Shown here: one piece after another, positions 11,901 to 20,907 of the stretch
Position numbering within the stretch: position 1 is the first letter of the stretch
How the letters are laid out: every line of letters starts with the position of its first letter
Assembly: GCA_009859145.1 (NCBI GenBank)
Contig: VRVR01000047.1
Coordinates: 4,934-68,933, forward strand
Length of the DNA: 64,000 nt
Direction: 5' to 3'
Origin: Andalucia godoyi
Taxonomy: Eukaryota; Discoba; Jakobea; Jakobida; Andaluciidae
Notes under the pieces: generated by a model
The model's input: only the letters and a program-made list of their open reading frames with translations
Told to the model about the DNA's origin: nothing
Databases searched by the model: none
Position numbers and translations under genes: made by a program

Positions 11901-13794
11901 TGTACACATCGTAGTTCATCGACACATATAATGCGCCGCCCGTCGCGATTTCCACACCGTGATTACGAATGAAGCGCGTGGAAGTGAATGAAATCGTGAC
12001 GTTAAGGATGCTTTCGGCATCCGACAGGAAAATGGCACCGCCTCCATCAAGCGCTGAATTGCCTTCGAATGTGCAATTCGAAACATCAAGTGGAATCGAA
12101 AAACTCGCAATCGCTCCCCCGCGACGCATCGCAACATTTTGCAGAAACTTGCAACGGGAAAAAAATGAGGCGCCTTCTTTGGTGGGAAAATTCAACACCA
12201 CCGCTCCTCCGTTGCCGACATTTGCTACGTTTTGGAGGAACAGGCAGTCGGAGAATTGAATCGGACCTTGTATCCAAGCAGACCCGGCAGCAGAACCGAT
12301 GTTGTGTATAAAAGAAACATTCGAAACGGTAGACTGGCTGGGAGTGAAGCTGACGGATAACGCAGGGCCCACACAATGCGCATCCAGACAGGTGTTGTTT
12401 CGGAAAACTCCGTTGAGCAGCTGGACAGGAAGAGAGATTTGCCCGTAGTACGACAAACCAAAGGCCACGGTGCTTTTCAGTGCCGAACCGCTTCCAAGAA
12501 CATTGGATTCAAACACAAAATCCTTCACGTACAATGACACCGGTCCCGTTTGCAGCAATACAGCAGAACCCGAAAAGTAATTGTCCGTGAACATCAAGTC
12601 TGTAATTAACTGCACTGCCGCTGTGGAAATGCCCTCCACATTGGCAAAAACCAGTCCATTCTGAGGTCCAAAGTTCCCCACAAAGCGAACTCCTGTAGCG
12701 GTGAATGGCGCAGCTGCTGAAACGATGCTGGTACCACATGACGCAGAGTGATTCATAAACGTAACGTTATTCCAAACACTGCTCGGATGACCCTGGTCGA
12801 ACATTTGGACGAGCATTGCACAGGGAAGATCCTGCTGTACCACACTGTTCTGCGAAAACTCCACGTTGGTCAGCACCACCGAGAGTTCGTACAGGTACAA
12901 AAGCGTCGGGCTGGCGGAATTCTGTGAAAACTGGACGTTGAAAAAGGACGCCTTTGGCGACTGCACTAGAACCAACGACCCTGACAGAACAGTACTGTCT
13001 GAAAATCGAGTGTTGTTCGCAACAAACACGGAAGTGGGCCCTTGTGAAAGAATTCCTGTATCCGCAAACTGATTGCTGAGCGCCAAGACGTCGCAGCTGA
13101 CAAACTCCAGCGTTCCGTAATTCGTGATGATGGGACTTACAAACGACACCATTCTTTGCACGACAGAGTTCGACAAGGAAGCAGAGCAGCTACTACACAC
13201 GTGCAGGAAAACGTGTGAAACATCAAAGAAATTGGAGACGCAATCGTGCGCATGCAGTCTGTCCGCTGATAAGACCGACTGATCATAAAGCGATACAGAC
13301 GAAAAGGTGGAACCGAACATTGACGAATTGGAGATGGCGACAGACGAGTTTCCATATACATTCAAAAACTGAGGACAATTCTGCATCTGGAGATTCTGTA
13401 GCGACACGGACGAATTCCAGATCGAAAACATGGGAGCGACCGATTTCGAATTGGGAAACGGCACGTTGTAGAACGGGGAAGACATGTTGCACGAAATTTG
13501 GAACCCAGAATGTAAGGGCGACAAGAGGACATCGACAAGGGAAACATTCACCGCTGTGGAAAGGACATATGCTTCGGAAAGCAAAACCAGCTCACAAGAC
13601 AGACCTGCCAGTCTGCACAGACCGAGTGCCTGTTCAAACGAACTGACAGGATGCTGTGCATCGAGTCCTGAATTTGAGTCGACTCCAGAAAGCTGGTCAA
13701 TGAAGAAGGACAAGCGAGCCTGCGCTCCTGAGCCACGCAAACAAGACACAAATACGATGGCGATGAGCAGGACGGACGTTCCAAGACACGACAT
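8902..13794 (-). CDS. Large beta-helix (Pmp-like) surface protein with multi-TM C-terminus, 1630 aa
   Basis: ATG at 13794 (an upstream TTG in frame is ignored), TAA stop. A signal peptide (MSCLGTSVLLIAIVFVSC..) opens the protein. Residues ~30-900 are parallel beta-helix repeats; from ~430 they show the polymorphic-outer-membrane-protein pattern, with GGAI/GGAL/GGAV turns at least ten times and paired FxxN units. A Cys-rich module (~1073-1215: CPPGYRL, CIKC, CNQC, CGMC) follows. The last ~400 residues start with hydrophobic segments at ~1222 and hold about eight TM helices, then a ~60-residue Ser/Arg cytoplasmic tail. This architecture is known from predicted surface or adhesion proteins of protists; ligand and role are unknown. 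The many NxS/T sites fit an extracellular N-terminus. Confidence 0.85.
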   Translation of the reverse strand: MSCLGTSVLLIAIVFVSCLRGSGAQARLSFFIDQLSGVDSNSGLDAQHPVSSFEQALGLCRLAGLSCELVLLSEAYVLSTAVNVSLVDVLLSPLHSGFQISCNMSSPFYNVPFPNSKSVAPMFSIWNSSVSLQNLQMQNCPQFLNVYGNSSVAISNSSMFGSTFSSVSLYDQSVLSADRLHAHDCVSNFFDVSHVFLHVCSSCSASLSNSVVQRMVSFVSPIITNYGTLEFVSCDVLALSNQFADTGILSQGPTSVFVANNTRFSDSTVLSGSLVLVQSPKASFFNVQFSQNSASPTLLYLYELSVVLTNVEFSQNSVVQQDLPCAMLVQMFDQGHPSSVWNNVTFMNHSASCGTSIVSAAAPFTATGVRFVGNFGPQNGLVFANVEGISTAAVQLITDLMFTDNYFSGSAVLLQTGPVSLYVKDFVFESNVLGSGSALKSTVAFGLSYYGQISLPVQLLNGVFRNNTCLDAHCVGPALSVSFTPSQSTVSNVSFIHNIGSAAGSAWIQGPIQFSDCLFLQNVANVGNGGAVVLNFPTKEGASFFSRCKFLQNVAMRRGGAIASFSIPLDVSNCTFEGNSALDGGGAIFLSDAESILNVTISFTSTRFIRNHGVEIATGGALYVSMNYDVYIRNCLFVGNVASLNPVLGIAGAIYLIGSSVTVYQSNFTRNFATIDPADATAFRWGRGGAILIDTHATMFLTEVVFIDNSIVPSQFGFGLGGTIFAIGALYASRINIRGSYASQGGAIFIDSGCLQVKISSSVISHANAFTSGGAIFYQSSLYGFLLENSTVENFGNIAGAAYLQGGALYASSGGIIIRDCVFTNGTANQGAGLFVQANIVIERSHFTWLVAADAGAVIYLDTASSCAAIISTELVIPRDPSLYKHNSALGRGGLLLFSSSTVCNTPALIDVASQLSNLSLSLQSFGNVAPYGLGFGSPPSLLSVLHNGSSFVFPGETVKFMVLVTDSVGAIVSSASSFGLYVYCTYLPVSAMGLDGLNQSATASCLASGSSSAVAVGGIAQFEVSFFPSSPSFSHDLHVFVSSSLLPPSSQSPYEYPHVYTVSPILWSASFSLSFTKCPPGYRLSSSVCIKCESSEYSLNYDSPVCNQCDDISEETKFLAVGCFSSGNAVYAGPGSYVRNDGSSSGSAIVYGCLSGYCDGISASEAQQMVRSGDVIPGETFNKCNRGNTGFLCGMCTENWSLWSGQCVDCSSGPNVPLLFGYAVFIVVFVFFQHLVAQTSGSRFKIMTSFLQLTSSIQPGSFLLVSVFRIQSGSSCPFYRSDDSVFWIDLCIPLLVFGHSFVMFFLAAVLNRFFQFTTSSSNPFFKTLWRARAFFRSQVLLAMVLYASISSLGIEFLDCHEYPTGETVLWLKPGISCKEAAYKNFMQPFAVVLFVLSIAVPVVIGVLLMLLKRRRRILDPSSGPMLTAMSRVGYAFGPLYESYKPQYYWYESIFLLRRVIFYAVPVLIWDRSSSGSSSAVGEMCMVGLILTFLLIHHWLQPFAKPDDNFFEFVSLYTVLFLTCISAIERANSTYTPGTGSWNALQIVFWLVFGCVLFYMVVVVLAHLWRRIAHRKGLPEGAMSPPRSRANTLRRVMTPDHDSLGQLELRLLSSDDGNSLATESSPLCTN

Positions 13795-14422
13795 TGCAAA
13801 TGTCTGCAAATATCTGCGAATATACAGATGGATGTGGAAATGTGTGATTGAATATATGTATGACGATGAATCAGAAACGGAATATTTTCAAACATGTATA
13901 TTGCTAATATATTTCTTATTCTTGTTAATAGTAGAAGAAAAACGAACGGAAGGAATGGAAACGAAACGAAACGAAACGAAACGAAACGAAACGAAACGGC
14001 CACCAGGAAAATCGAGAGTAGTTGTGCGAAAAACCCGCATCGAGTGCCGGGAAAAATTCGGGATTTCATCACTGTTTTCCAGAAAAGCCCCCCAATTCCG
14101 TCCGACATCCCTAATGGTTGTTGTGCCTCGGTGCACAGCCGTGAGGGTTTCCTCTTCGCCAAGGCAGACTACAACCGCACACTCGAACTTGCAGATTGGA
14201 AGACTGGCCATTTGAACTTTCCCTGGTGTTTTTCTTTCCTGTCTTTTCTGTTTCTCCTCTTGTTGTTGTCTTCTTTTTCTTTTTCTTTTTCTCTTTCTGT
14301 TTTGCTTTGCTTTTGCTTTTGCTTTTGCTTTGCATTTATCATTATTGTTTTATTTATTTTTGCTGGGCTCAGTTTTCGTGTGGACTGCTTATCGTTGTCC
14401 TCCATCTTTCGTTCTTCTGCGC
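13795..14422. other. Divergent intergenic region with GAAAC repeats
   Basis: Holds the start regions of the beta-helix gene (minus) and muskelin (plus). An (ACGAA)n tract lies at 13957-13999 and pyrimidine-rich TTTTGC repeats at 14255-14332, which probably lie in the muskelin leader. No further gene seen. Confidence 0.6.
13957..13999 (+). repeat. (GAAAC)n microsatellite
   Basis: Eight or so tandem GAAAC units between two divergent genes. Confidence 0.9.
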
Positions 14423-16573
14423 ATGATGATTCGATCTCGTCCGTGCGTGTCTTCGTGGAAGAGAAAGGATGCAGCGACGTTTCCGCCAGTCTCGTACACG
14501 ATATCCAGCTACTCGTCGTATGCGTCGTGCTATAAGCCAGAGGGTATCCTTGTCGATAGGCCGTATGACCAGCTGAGCAGGTGGTGCGCGGGGTCTGGAG
14601 ACTCTCCGTTCATCACACTGAAAGTCGACTCGCCCTGTGTGCTGCACGGAATCACATTCGGAAAGTTTCACAAGGTACATATCTGCAACATGAAGGAATT
14701 CAAAGTGTTCGTGTCGTTTCGTGGTTCGCCGTGGATTCCTGTTCTGCACTCCCACATCCGAAATGACGAGGAGCCCGAAACGTTTGCTCTTCAGCATTTG
14801 GATGCAAAGGACACTGCAAATATGCTGCCGTGCACACATGTCAAGATTGTACCGCTCAGCGCCTGGGGACCCAACTTCAATCCCTCTATCTGGTATGTGA
14901 TGTTGCGGGGAGAGGCAGCTCCTGATGTCGTTTCTCTCGTTATCCAAGAATTTGAGAAGAAGCAGCATGTGCAAGCGACAAAACTCTGCTTGAAGTATCT
15001 GCGGCTCAACTCGTACTCGGATGCATTCGACGCGCTTGCTCGCGACACCAACGTGGAATTGGAAGATCCGTTGTTGACAAACCTGTTTCATGCATTGATG
15101 GTGGAAGGAAACTTTGGGCGAGTGGAAGAGTTGCTGCAGACGGCTGCAGATCAAGGTCACTTTGACCCTTTTGTGGCGGCCCAAAAGTATACAGCACTGT
15201 GGAAGCGCATTTTGCATCCAGGAAGAAAGTGTCCAGGTATGAGAGGCGGGCACCAGATGAGCATTGATGTGGATGGAAGAGCTATTTACATGCTTGGGGG
15301 CTGGGATGGCAAGCGAGACTTGGCAGATTTTTGGAAATACGACATTGTCAAGGACGAGTGGATTCTCTTGTCCGAAAATACGACGTTTGTCGGTGGTCCG
15401 TCTCCCCGATCCTGCCACAAAATGTGCATGGATTCCAAGCGAAGATGTCTGTACACGCTTGGTCGGTATGTGGATCCTGAATACCGGGACGTTCAGCATG
15501 TGAATGGCGACTTTTTCGTCTACTGGTGCGACACCAATCAATGGCAGGTTATCAGTCAAAACACAGAAGAAGATGGCGGACCAGAACTGGTGTATGATCA
15601 TCAGATGGCTGTTGACACGGACCATGATGTTTTGTGGGTTTATGGCGGCCGAACCATCCAGCACCAGGCGTCGTCGGCTCTCTGCTATTCCGGACTCTAC
15701 AAGTACGACTTGTTGCAAAAGAAGTGGACCAATATGGAATCGGAGTCGTTTTCAAAGATACTTCGATCGCGTATCGGTCATTCCATGCTGATTCATCCAA
15801 AAGACAATTCGCTGCTGATTTTCGCGGGTCAGCGGAACAAGGACTACCTCGCTGATTTTTACTCGTATGATATTGAGACAAACAAGGTCTACGAACTTTC
15901 GAGAGACTGCTCTCGGGAAGGAGGCCCCGATGCTGGCTTTACGCAGCGGTCGACGCTGGATGCAGATCTCGATGAAATGTACGTGTTTTCCGGCTTGATG
16001 CGGGACAAGTTTTCTGCACAGGATACCGTCCGAAATACACTTTGGGTCTATGATATTTGCAACGATTCTTGGCAGCGAGTATATGCGAATTACAATGACG
16101 ACGCTGCGTATTGGGCCAGGATGTCCATGGTCGAACCCTGTCCGCGTTTTGCACATCAGTTTGTGTATGACAAGCAGGCTCGCACACATTATTTATTCGG
16201 CGGCAATCCGGGAGAGTCCTCGCCACCCGACGAACGGCTGGACGATTTCTGGAGTCTAGAGCTCGTCCGATCCTCAACAAGAGATATCGCGCGGAAAGCG
16301 ATTTTTGAGGTACGCAAGCTGCAATATCTAGAGATGTGCAGAGAGCCCAGTCACGTCATGGACGCACTCCAGTACCTGCAGACGTCTGTTTCGGCTTGTG
16401 TAGACCAATCGTCGGGAGTGGAAGTGACCGAATTCGAAGGACTGTCGAGAGCCCTCGTTGGTGCGCAAGATCCCGAATTCCGACCCGATCGAATGGCCCT
16501 CTTTGAAACACTGATTCAGTATTTTCCACCAGAGATGAAGGAGCCAACTTCTTCGATCCAAGACTTTGTGTAA
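14423..16573 (+). CDS. MKLN1: Muskelin homologue (discoidin-LisH-CTLH-kelch), 716 aa
   Basis: Muskelin is a kelch protein of the CTLH/GID ubiquitin ligase complex in animals, where it also links to cell spreading and traffic. The ATG pair at 14423/14426 is chosen; the frame is open 31 codons upstream but without an ATG. Residues ~37-165 match the muskelin discoidin domain (YKPEGILVDRPYDQLSRW; ITFGKFHKVHICNMKEFKVF). LisH and CTLH helices follow (~170-260), then kelch repeats (~263-610: MYMLGGW-type, LYTLG, VYGGR, IFAGQ, VFSGL, LFGGN). The C-terminal ~100 residues resemble the muskelin tail. Length is close to animal muskelin (~735). TAA stop. It converges on the next gene with a 169-bp gap. 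Confidence 0.95.
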   Translation: MMIRSRPCVSSWKRKDAATFPPVSYTISSYSSYASCYKPEGILVDRPYDQLSRWCAGSGDSPFITLKVDSPCVLHGITFGKFHKVHICNMKEFKVFVSFRGSPWIPVLHSHIRNDEEPETFALQHLDAKDTANMLPCTHVKIVPLSAWGPNFNPSIWYVMLRGEAAPDVVSLVIQEFEKKQHVQATKLCLKYLRLNSYSDAFDALARDTNVELEDPLLTNLFHALMVEGNFGRVEELLQTAADQGHFDPFVAAQKYTALWKRILHPGRKCPGMRGGHQMSIDVDGRAIYMLGGWDGKRDLADFWKYDIVKDEWILLSENTTFVGGPSPRSCHKMCMDSKRRCLYTLGRYVDPEYRDVQHVNGDFFVYWCDTNQWQVISQNTEEDGGPELVYDHQMAVDTDHDVLWVYGGRTIQHQASSALCYSGLYKYDLLQKKWTNMESESFSKILRSRIGHSMLIHPKDNSLLIFAGQRNKDYLADFYSYDIETNKVYELSRDCSREGGPDAGFTQRSTLDADLDEMYVFSGLMRDKFSAQDTVRNTLWVYDICNDSWQRVYANYNDDAAYWARMSMVEPCPRFAHQFVYDKQARTHYLFGGNPGESSPPDERLDDFWSLELVRSSTRDIARKAIFEVRKLQYLEMCREPSHVMDALQYLQTSVSACVDQSSGVEVTEFEGLSRALVGAQDPEFRPDRMALFETLIQYFPPEMKEPTSSIQDFV

Positions 16574-16742
16574 CGCATGAACAGTTTGAAGTCCATTCAC
16601 GTCGTATTAATTTGCTTCAATCCGTCTTCCTTCTTTTGCCTTCTCGCATGTTTTCCTTTCTTGCTTTTTTTCCCCCTTCCCTCTTTATTTTGGCTTAGTA
16701 TGCGGTATAATATGATAATGCGTGCGGTGGAAACTGCGAGTA

Positions 16743-17615
16743 CTACACATCGGACGATGTGTTTTGCGCAATCCACTGAGGCCATGCCTTGGAATCGAGA
16801 GGGGCCCGCTCGAAAAGTTCCTCTGCAGGCGTGTTGACCGAGCGCCCTTGAAGCAGCTCGCTCATCTTCACGCCAAGTGCAAGAGCAAAGAAGTAGTCCT
16901 TCTTCATTTGCGTCAGGTCTGTGGTAAGCTGGGAGATTTGCTGTGCCTGATCCGCCACCTTGGCTTCGAGATGTGTGCACTCTGCGGCTTTCAACAAGAG
17001 ACTCTCCTTGCCTGCTTGGATTTCGTCGTCCTTGTCCGTGAGATCCTGCTGCATCAAAACAAAGTTTGCATACATCATTTCCAGCTCTTGGGTCAAGAAT
17101 GTGCTTTCTCCTTGGAGCTTCATCTTCTTGTGGTCTACATGACCTGCGTGGTCCTGCTCCATGTAGGACGCCGGAATCTTGTTGACGGACGGAGAAAACA
17201 CTTGTTGCGTGTCCATCTCCATGATGATCATTGACTTTGTCTTTTCGGGAGCGTTTCCACCCACGGCCCCTCGATTGATGATGTTTGACGAAGAACTGGA
17301 AAGCTCGGCAAGAGCAGACCGTTCTGCAGGCTCCAGCAGCATCTTCAGGGGGATTGGCTCAATGCCGTAATCTTCGCCACAATCTTCTTCGATGACACTG
17401 GTGTCCTTGGCGGCCCAGTTCACGTTCTTTGGCTTCTTTGAACTCTTCTTTGACGTGCTTTTGCGGATTGAATGGCGCTCGGTCTTGATCGACCGCTCGA
17501 GACGCTTCAGCTGTTCATCCACCATTTTGCGCTGCTTCCTGTTCAGCACCGGAGTAGAATCACTTCCAGAAGGCCGGTTTACCAAGAACCCAATATTCTC
17601 CTTTGCGATCGACAT
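16743..17615 (-). CDS. Small coiled-coil hypothetical protein, 290 aa
   Basis: ATG at 17615, TAG stop. The N-terminus is basic and Lys/Ser-rich (SKKSSKKPKN near residue 58), the middle is acidic and disordered, and residues ~165-245 form a coiled coil (ELEMMYANFVLMQQDL...). No enzyme motif, signal or TM seen. The basic patch could be a nuclear localisation or microtubule-binding signal, but this is inference. No homology recognised. Confidence 0.7.
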   Translation of the reverse strand: MSIAKENIGFLVNRPSGSDSTPVLNRKQRKMVDEQLKRLERSIKTERHSIRKSTSKKSSKKPKNVNWAAKDTSVIEEDCGEDYGIEPIPLKMLLEPAERSALAELSSSSSNIINRGAVGGNAPEKTKSMIIMEMDTQQVFSPSVNKIPASYMEQDHAGHVDHKKMKLQGESTFLTQELEMMYANFVLMQQDLTDKDDEIQAGKESLLLKAAECTHLEAKVADQAQQISQLTTDLTQMKKDYFFALALGVKMSELLQGRSVNTPAEELFERAPLDSKAWPQWIAQNTSSDV

Positions 17616-18339
17616 GCCAATGTTTCTAGAGTCTCGTACTTGAAAAAAGAAAAATTACAGCAAATACAGGTTGAAAAAGAAAAAATAAAAAATATATTCA
17701 AAATAAAAATGAAAAAACAGAACAGTTGTGGTGCAGAAATCCACAAAGAAAGAACACGAAAAGAAAAGAAAAGAGAGCCGTTTTTCTCGCAATGGCGGCA
17801 ACAAAGCAACATGCATGAACGGAAGTAAAAAACACAACCAGCAAACGAAGATGAGAATCCGGATTTTTGTTCGCTTAGCAATCCAAAGTTCGAGATTGGT
17901 TATATGGAATGCCCAGATTGTTCAGACGGTAATTTTTTGGGACACTATTCAAAGCAGCAACCATAGCCGGTTCACGTTTTCTTTTCTTTTCCACGCGATG
18001 CCAATGTACATGAACCCCTGCCATGCTACGCAAGACGTATGACAGCTCCGCCGCAACCCTCTGACGCTGGGCCACCGCAGGGGCGTGTCCGGGCCATCTG
18101 CACTCAGGTGTCGTGCGGGACGAGAGCCAAGTCCCACTCGACATGCGGCGTGTGACTGTGAACACATCAGCAGATTCGCAACCTGACGACGGACATGCAT
18201 CGCAAGCTTGCAAAATGACTGTACGAGGGAGTATGACTGCACTCTACTTCCGAAATTCGACCCCGTCTCGTATGGTGCGGAGGGAGCCGGAAGAAGGGAA
18301 GAAACGCCGCATTGGAGGGTGCTTGCGTGTCCACAGTGT
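17616..18339. other. Divergent intergenic region, left part
   Basis: A/T-rich next to the minus-strand gene start (17640-17780), then ordinary composition. No gene I can support; repeat family I core sequence follows. Confidence 0.5.
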
Positions 18340-18440
18340 GCATGCTGGATTGATCGCGATTGGGGATTGGGTGCTCGCAACAGCATTTATCTTGAGAACC
18401 CCGGCAAGGCGCGTTGGTGCCTAACCCCCCTTCCCGTCCA
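18340..18440 (+). repeat. Dispersed repeat family I core, diverged copy C
   Basis: Carries the core shared with copies A, B and D: GATTGATCGCGATTGG, CATTTATCTTGAGAAC, GCGTTGGTGCCTAACCCCC and TTCCCG in the same order. It reads IYLEN..PLP in one frame like the other copies. Flanks beyond ~100 bp do not obviously match. Confidence 0.6.
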
Positions 18441-18696
18441 TGGCGATACGGTTCGGGTTGCAGCATTTGATTACGCATGACTGGCAATCGTCATGCATAC
18501 TCGGTGTACAAATGTAGGCGAAAGCGCGAAACGGAAAAAAGAGGTCTTCTTCCTGCTGTACATTCAACGATTACAAGCTGGAACTCGGAAGTCAGCGGGA
18601 AATCGGAAAGTGTCAAGCACGTCGAATCGTGCTCTTTTTGGCATTTTTAAACTCTCCGAGCATTCAGTCAGCGAGACAGTGAGACAGTGAGACAGC

Positions 18697-18698
<2 letters not shown>

Positions 18699-18771
<73 letters not shown>
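18699..18771 (+). repeat. (GA)n microsatellite abutting a start codon
   Basis: About 36 GA units run directly into the ATG at 18772. The frame stays open through the tract only from a GTG, so the tract is taken as leader sequence. Confidence 0.9.
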
Positions 18772-18775
<4 letters not shown>

Positions 18776-19794
18776 GTGATTCGACTGGTCTGTTAGCGAG
18801 TCGTGATGGGGCTGCGTATTCCGGAGAACGATATGTGACTCGTCGCTGCTGGACGGTAAACATTACTCTGATGTGCATTTCGCTTACGTTTGTTGTTGCG
18901 GCAGGCTTGTTCCAGTCGTGGGCATTTGCGCAGGTGAAGGTGACTCCGTCTAACAATGTCGTGTGCTCGGGCTCTGAAATGAAGATGTACTGGGGCTTTG
19001 GAACGTCGGTTGCCTATGTCGACGGCATGCAAGATTTCCAGTGTTTGGCCTTCATGTGTGCGCGCGCAATTCACGACGACGGGGTGTATTCGTACTCGGA
19101 TTTGAAGTCGAACTATGTGAACGAGATGAACCTGCTGTGTGGGCAAATGGACTACTCCAATCTAAGGGACATGCTCGATTATGCCAATGGATCACCAGGA
19201 CGTGTCGCACCGGTTCTTGTGTTACTCTGTATTTCCATCACGGTGTCGTTATGGCTGAGTGTAGTTGCCAGACGAGCAGGGCCTGCTGCGAACGGCCGTC
19301 ATCAGAAGATGGCAGTCGCGTCCTTGTATGGCGTTGCACTGTTGTTTGCAATTACCGTGATTGTCACCAGTCTTGCGATTGTGAAGACGGACACGTTCAA
19401 CAGCTTCCGGGACGACATGCTCGCCGTGATCGGAGGAAACTCGCAAGCGTCCATCGAGACGGTGCATATTCCAGGTTTCTCTTGGTGGCTGGTCTTTGCA
19501 GCGGCCCTCAAGTCCCTCATCATGGCAATCTACGCGTCCGTGTCGCTCAACAAGCTTCGGCAGCCATACGGCACAGCCTCCCCGCAAACAGTTGTTGTCC
19601 AGCCATCGTACCCGGTCTACACTCAGGTGTATGCATACAACGGTCAGCAACCCAACACACAGGCCTATGCTTATAATCCGCAGCCAGCCTACGGATACCA
19701 GCAGCAGCAGCCTCAGCAGCAGCAGCAGCCTTACCAAGCCAATCCGTATGCTGCATCGTCATCGACTGCAACGCAGCCTACCAAGACTGTCTAG
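18772..19794 (+). CDS. Four-TM membrane protein with Tyr/Gln/Pro-rich tail, 340 aa
   Basis: ATG at 18772 right after the GA tract; TAG stop. Four hydrophobic segments (about residues 28-50, 148-167, 180-203, 240-263) give a tetraspan layout with a large first loop (~51-145) that contains four or more cysteines, similar in plan to claudin/PMP22-like proteins. The tail (~275-340) is rich in Y, P and Q with NPQPAYGYQQQQ-type repeats, which often bind WW or SH3 domains. No confident family assignment. A distantly similar, internally duplicated protein lies at 55454-57178. Likely plasma or endomembrane, function unknown. Confidence 0.8.
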
Positions 19795-20002
19795 AAGACG
19801 TGTTCGTTTGCCTGTTTTGCCTGTTTGCTTGGTTGTACCCTTAATAGTTTTCCTTCTTTTTAATTATGAATAAGTTGTTGATTTTATTCTTTGGCTGCTT
19901 GTTTTAATTTTTCTGAGTGTTCAAAATGTAGACGGCATGAACACGCTTGCTTGCCTGTCTTTTGCCAGCTTTGCATTCTTTTCTTTTTCTTTGTCCTACA
20001 CT

Positions 20003-20632
20003 CTAAACACGTTGGCGAAAGTCGTTTTTGACCTCAAAGTAGCGTGTGATGTACCAGACTTGCCAGATGGACATTCCGATCAGAACGAATGTTTCAAAGA
20101 ATGACCAGAACGTGACGCGGGACTGTGTTGACTCGGCGGTGTTGCGATGGACACGCTCGCGGTTTCGCAGGTACCTCTGTTCGGACTGGACGTCGGAAAG
20201 GCCGTCAGCAAGCCGCAGAAGCGATTCTTCGATTGGAGACATGTGTTCCAGCTTGGCAAACTCTGCAAACTCTGCGCGGCCGCCAGGAAGAATCTGGAAG
20301 ACCACTTGCTTTGGCGTGAGAGTGGACATCTTGTTGGAAAAGCAGATCTTGTACGCACCCCCATCATATGCAGCAAACGTGAATCGGCCTTCCGTTTCGC
20401 GCTCAACCTTGTGCAAAAGACGCTGGTCGGGTCCAGTAACAAGAACATCAATGTCGAGAAACCCTCCAGCAGTGACTTGAAAGTAAACGCCTGTCTTTGC
20501 ATCGCGCTTCATCGTCTCAAAAAAGCACTGTTCGGCATGCGCATCCACCGTCACCGCAAGCCCCGAAACAGACACAACCACACAGCTCAAGCACACTGCA
20601 GACAGCAGGGCAACAACCGTATACCGACCCAT
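20003..20632 (-). CDS. TMED2: p24 family cargo receptor (TMED2/p24-beta type), 209 aa
   Basis: p24 proteins cycle in COPI/COPII vesicles between ER and Golgi and help load GPI-anchored and other cargo. ATG at 20632. A signal peptide (1-~24) precedes the GOLD domain beginning VTVDAHAEQCFFE, with GGFLDIDVLVTGPD, FTFAAYDGGAYKICFSN and the TPKQVVF strand, all as in TMED2. A coiled coil with the typical YLRNRERVHR motif, SRVTFWSFFE and one TM helix follow, and the short tail is YFEVKNDFRQRV. The TAG stop falls exactly at the family's usual end, so TAG is a true stop here. Full-length and intact. Confidence 0.97.
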   Translation of the reverse strand: MGRYTVVALLSAVCLSCVVVSVSGLAVTVDAHAEQCFFETMKRDAKTGVYFQVTAGGFLDIDVLVTGPDQRLLHKVERETEGRFTFAAYDGGAYKICFSNKMSTLTPKQVVFQILPGGRAEFAEFAKLEHMSPIEESLLRLADGLSDVQSEQRYLRNRERVHRNTAESTQSRVTFWSFFETFVLIGMSIWQVWYITRYFEVKNDFRQRV

Positions 20633-20907
20633 CGTCCTTGTCTCTCTTTTTTTTCTTCTGTTTTCCTGTCTATATCTTCTTTTCCTACTTTCCCTTGCAG
20701 TTTACAATGATGGAAAAACAGGAGGAAAAAAAGGAAATACAAAGGAGACGTCGTGGCATCCTTGCTTCTTTGGTGTTCTGCATTCTGTGCTCTGGAGAAT
20801 GATGGAAAGAACATCGAGTTGACACTAGACTTTGAGACTAGTGGCTTTTTTTTTTTTACGTGTGATCTGAAAGCCGTAGTTGCCGCGGGAGTTCCATCGC
20901 ACTTGAT

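Noticed and set aside
14369-15718. 449-codon minus-strand ORF
   Set aside because: Antisense to the clear muskelin coding sequence.
18697-18771. Arg-Glu repeat as the N-terminus of the four-TM protein
   Set aside because: It is a translation of the GA microsatellite and starts only from GTG; the ATG at 18772 is the natural start.
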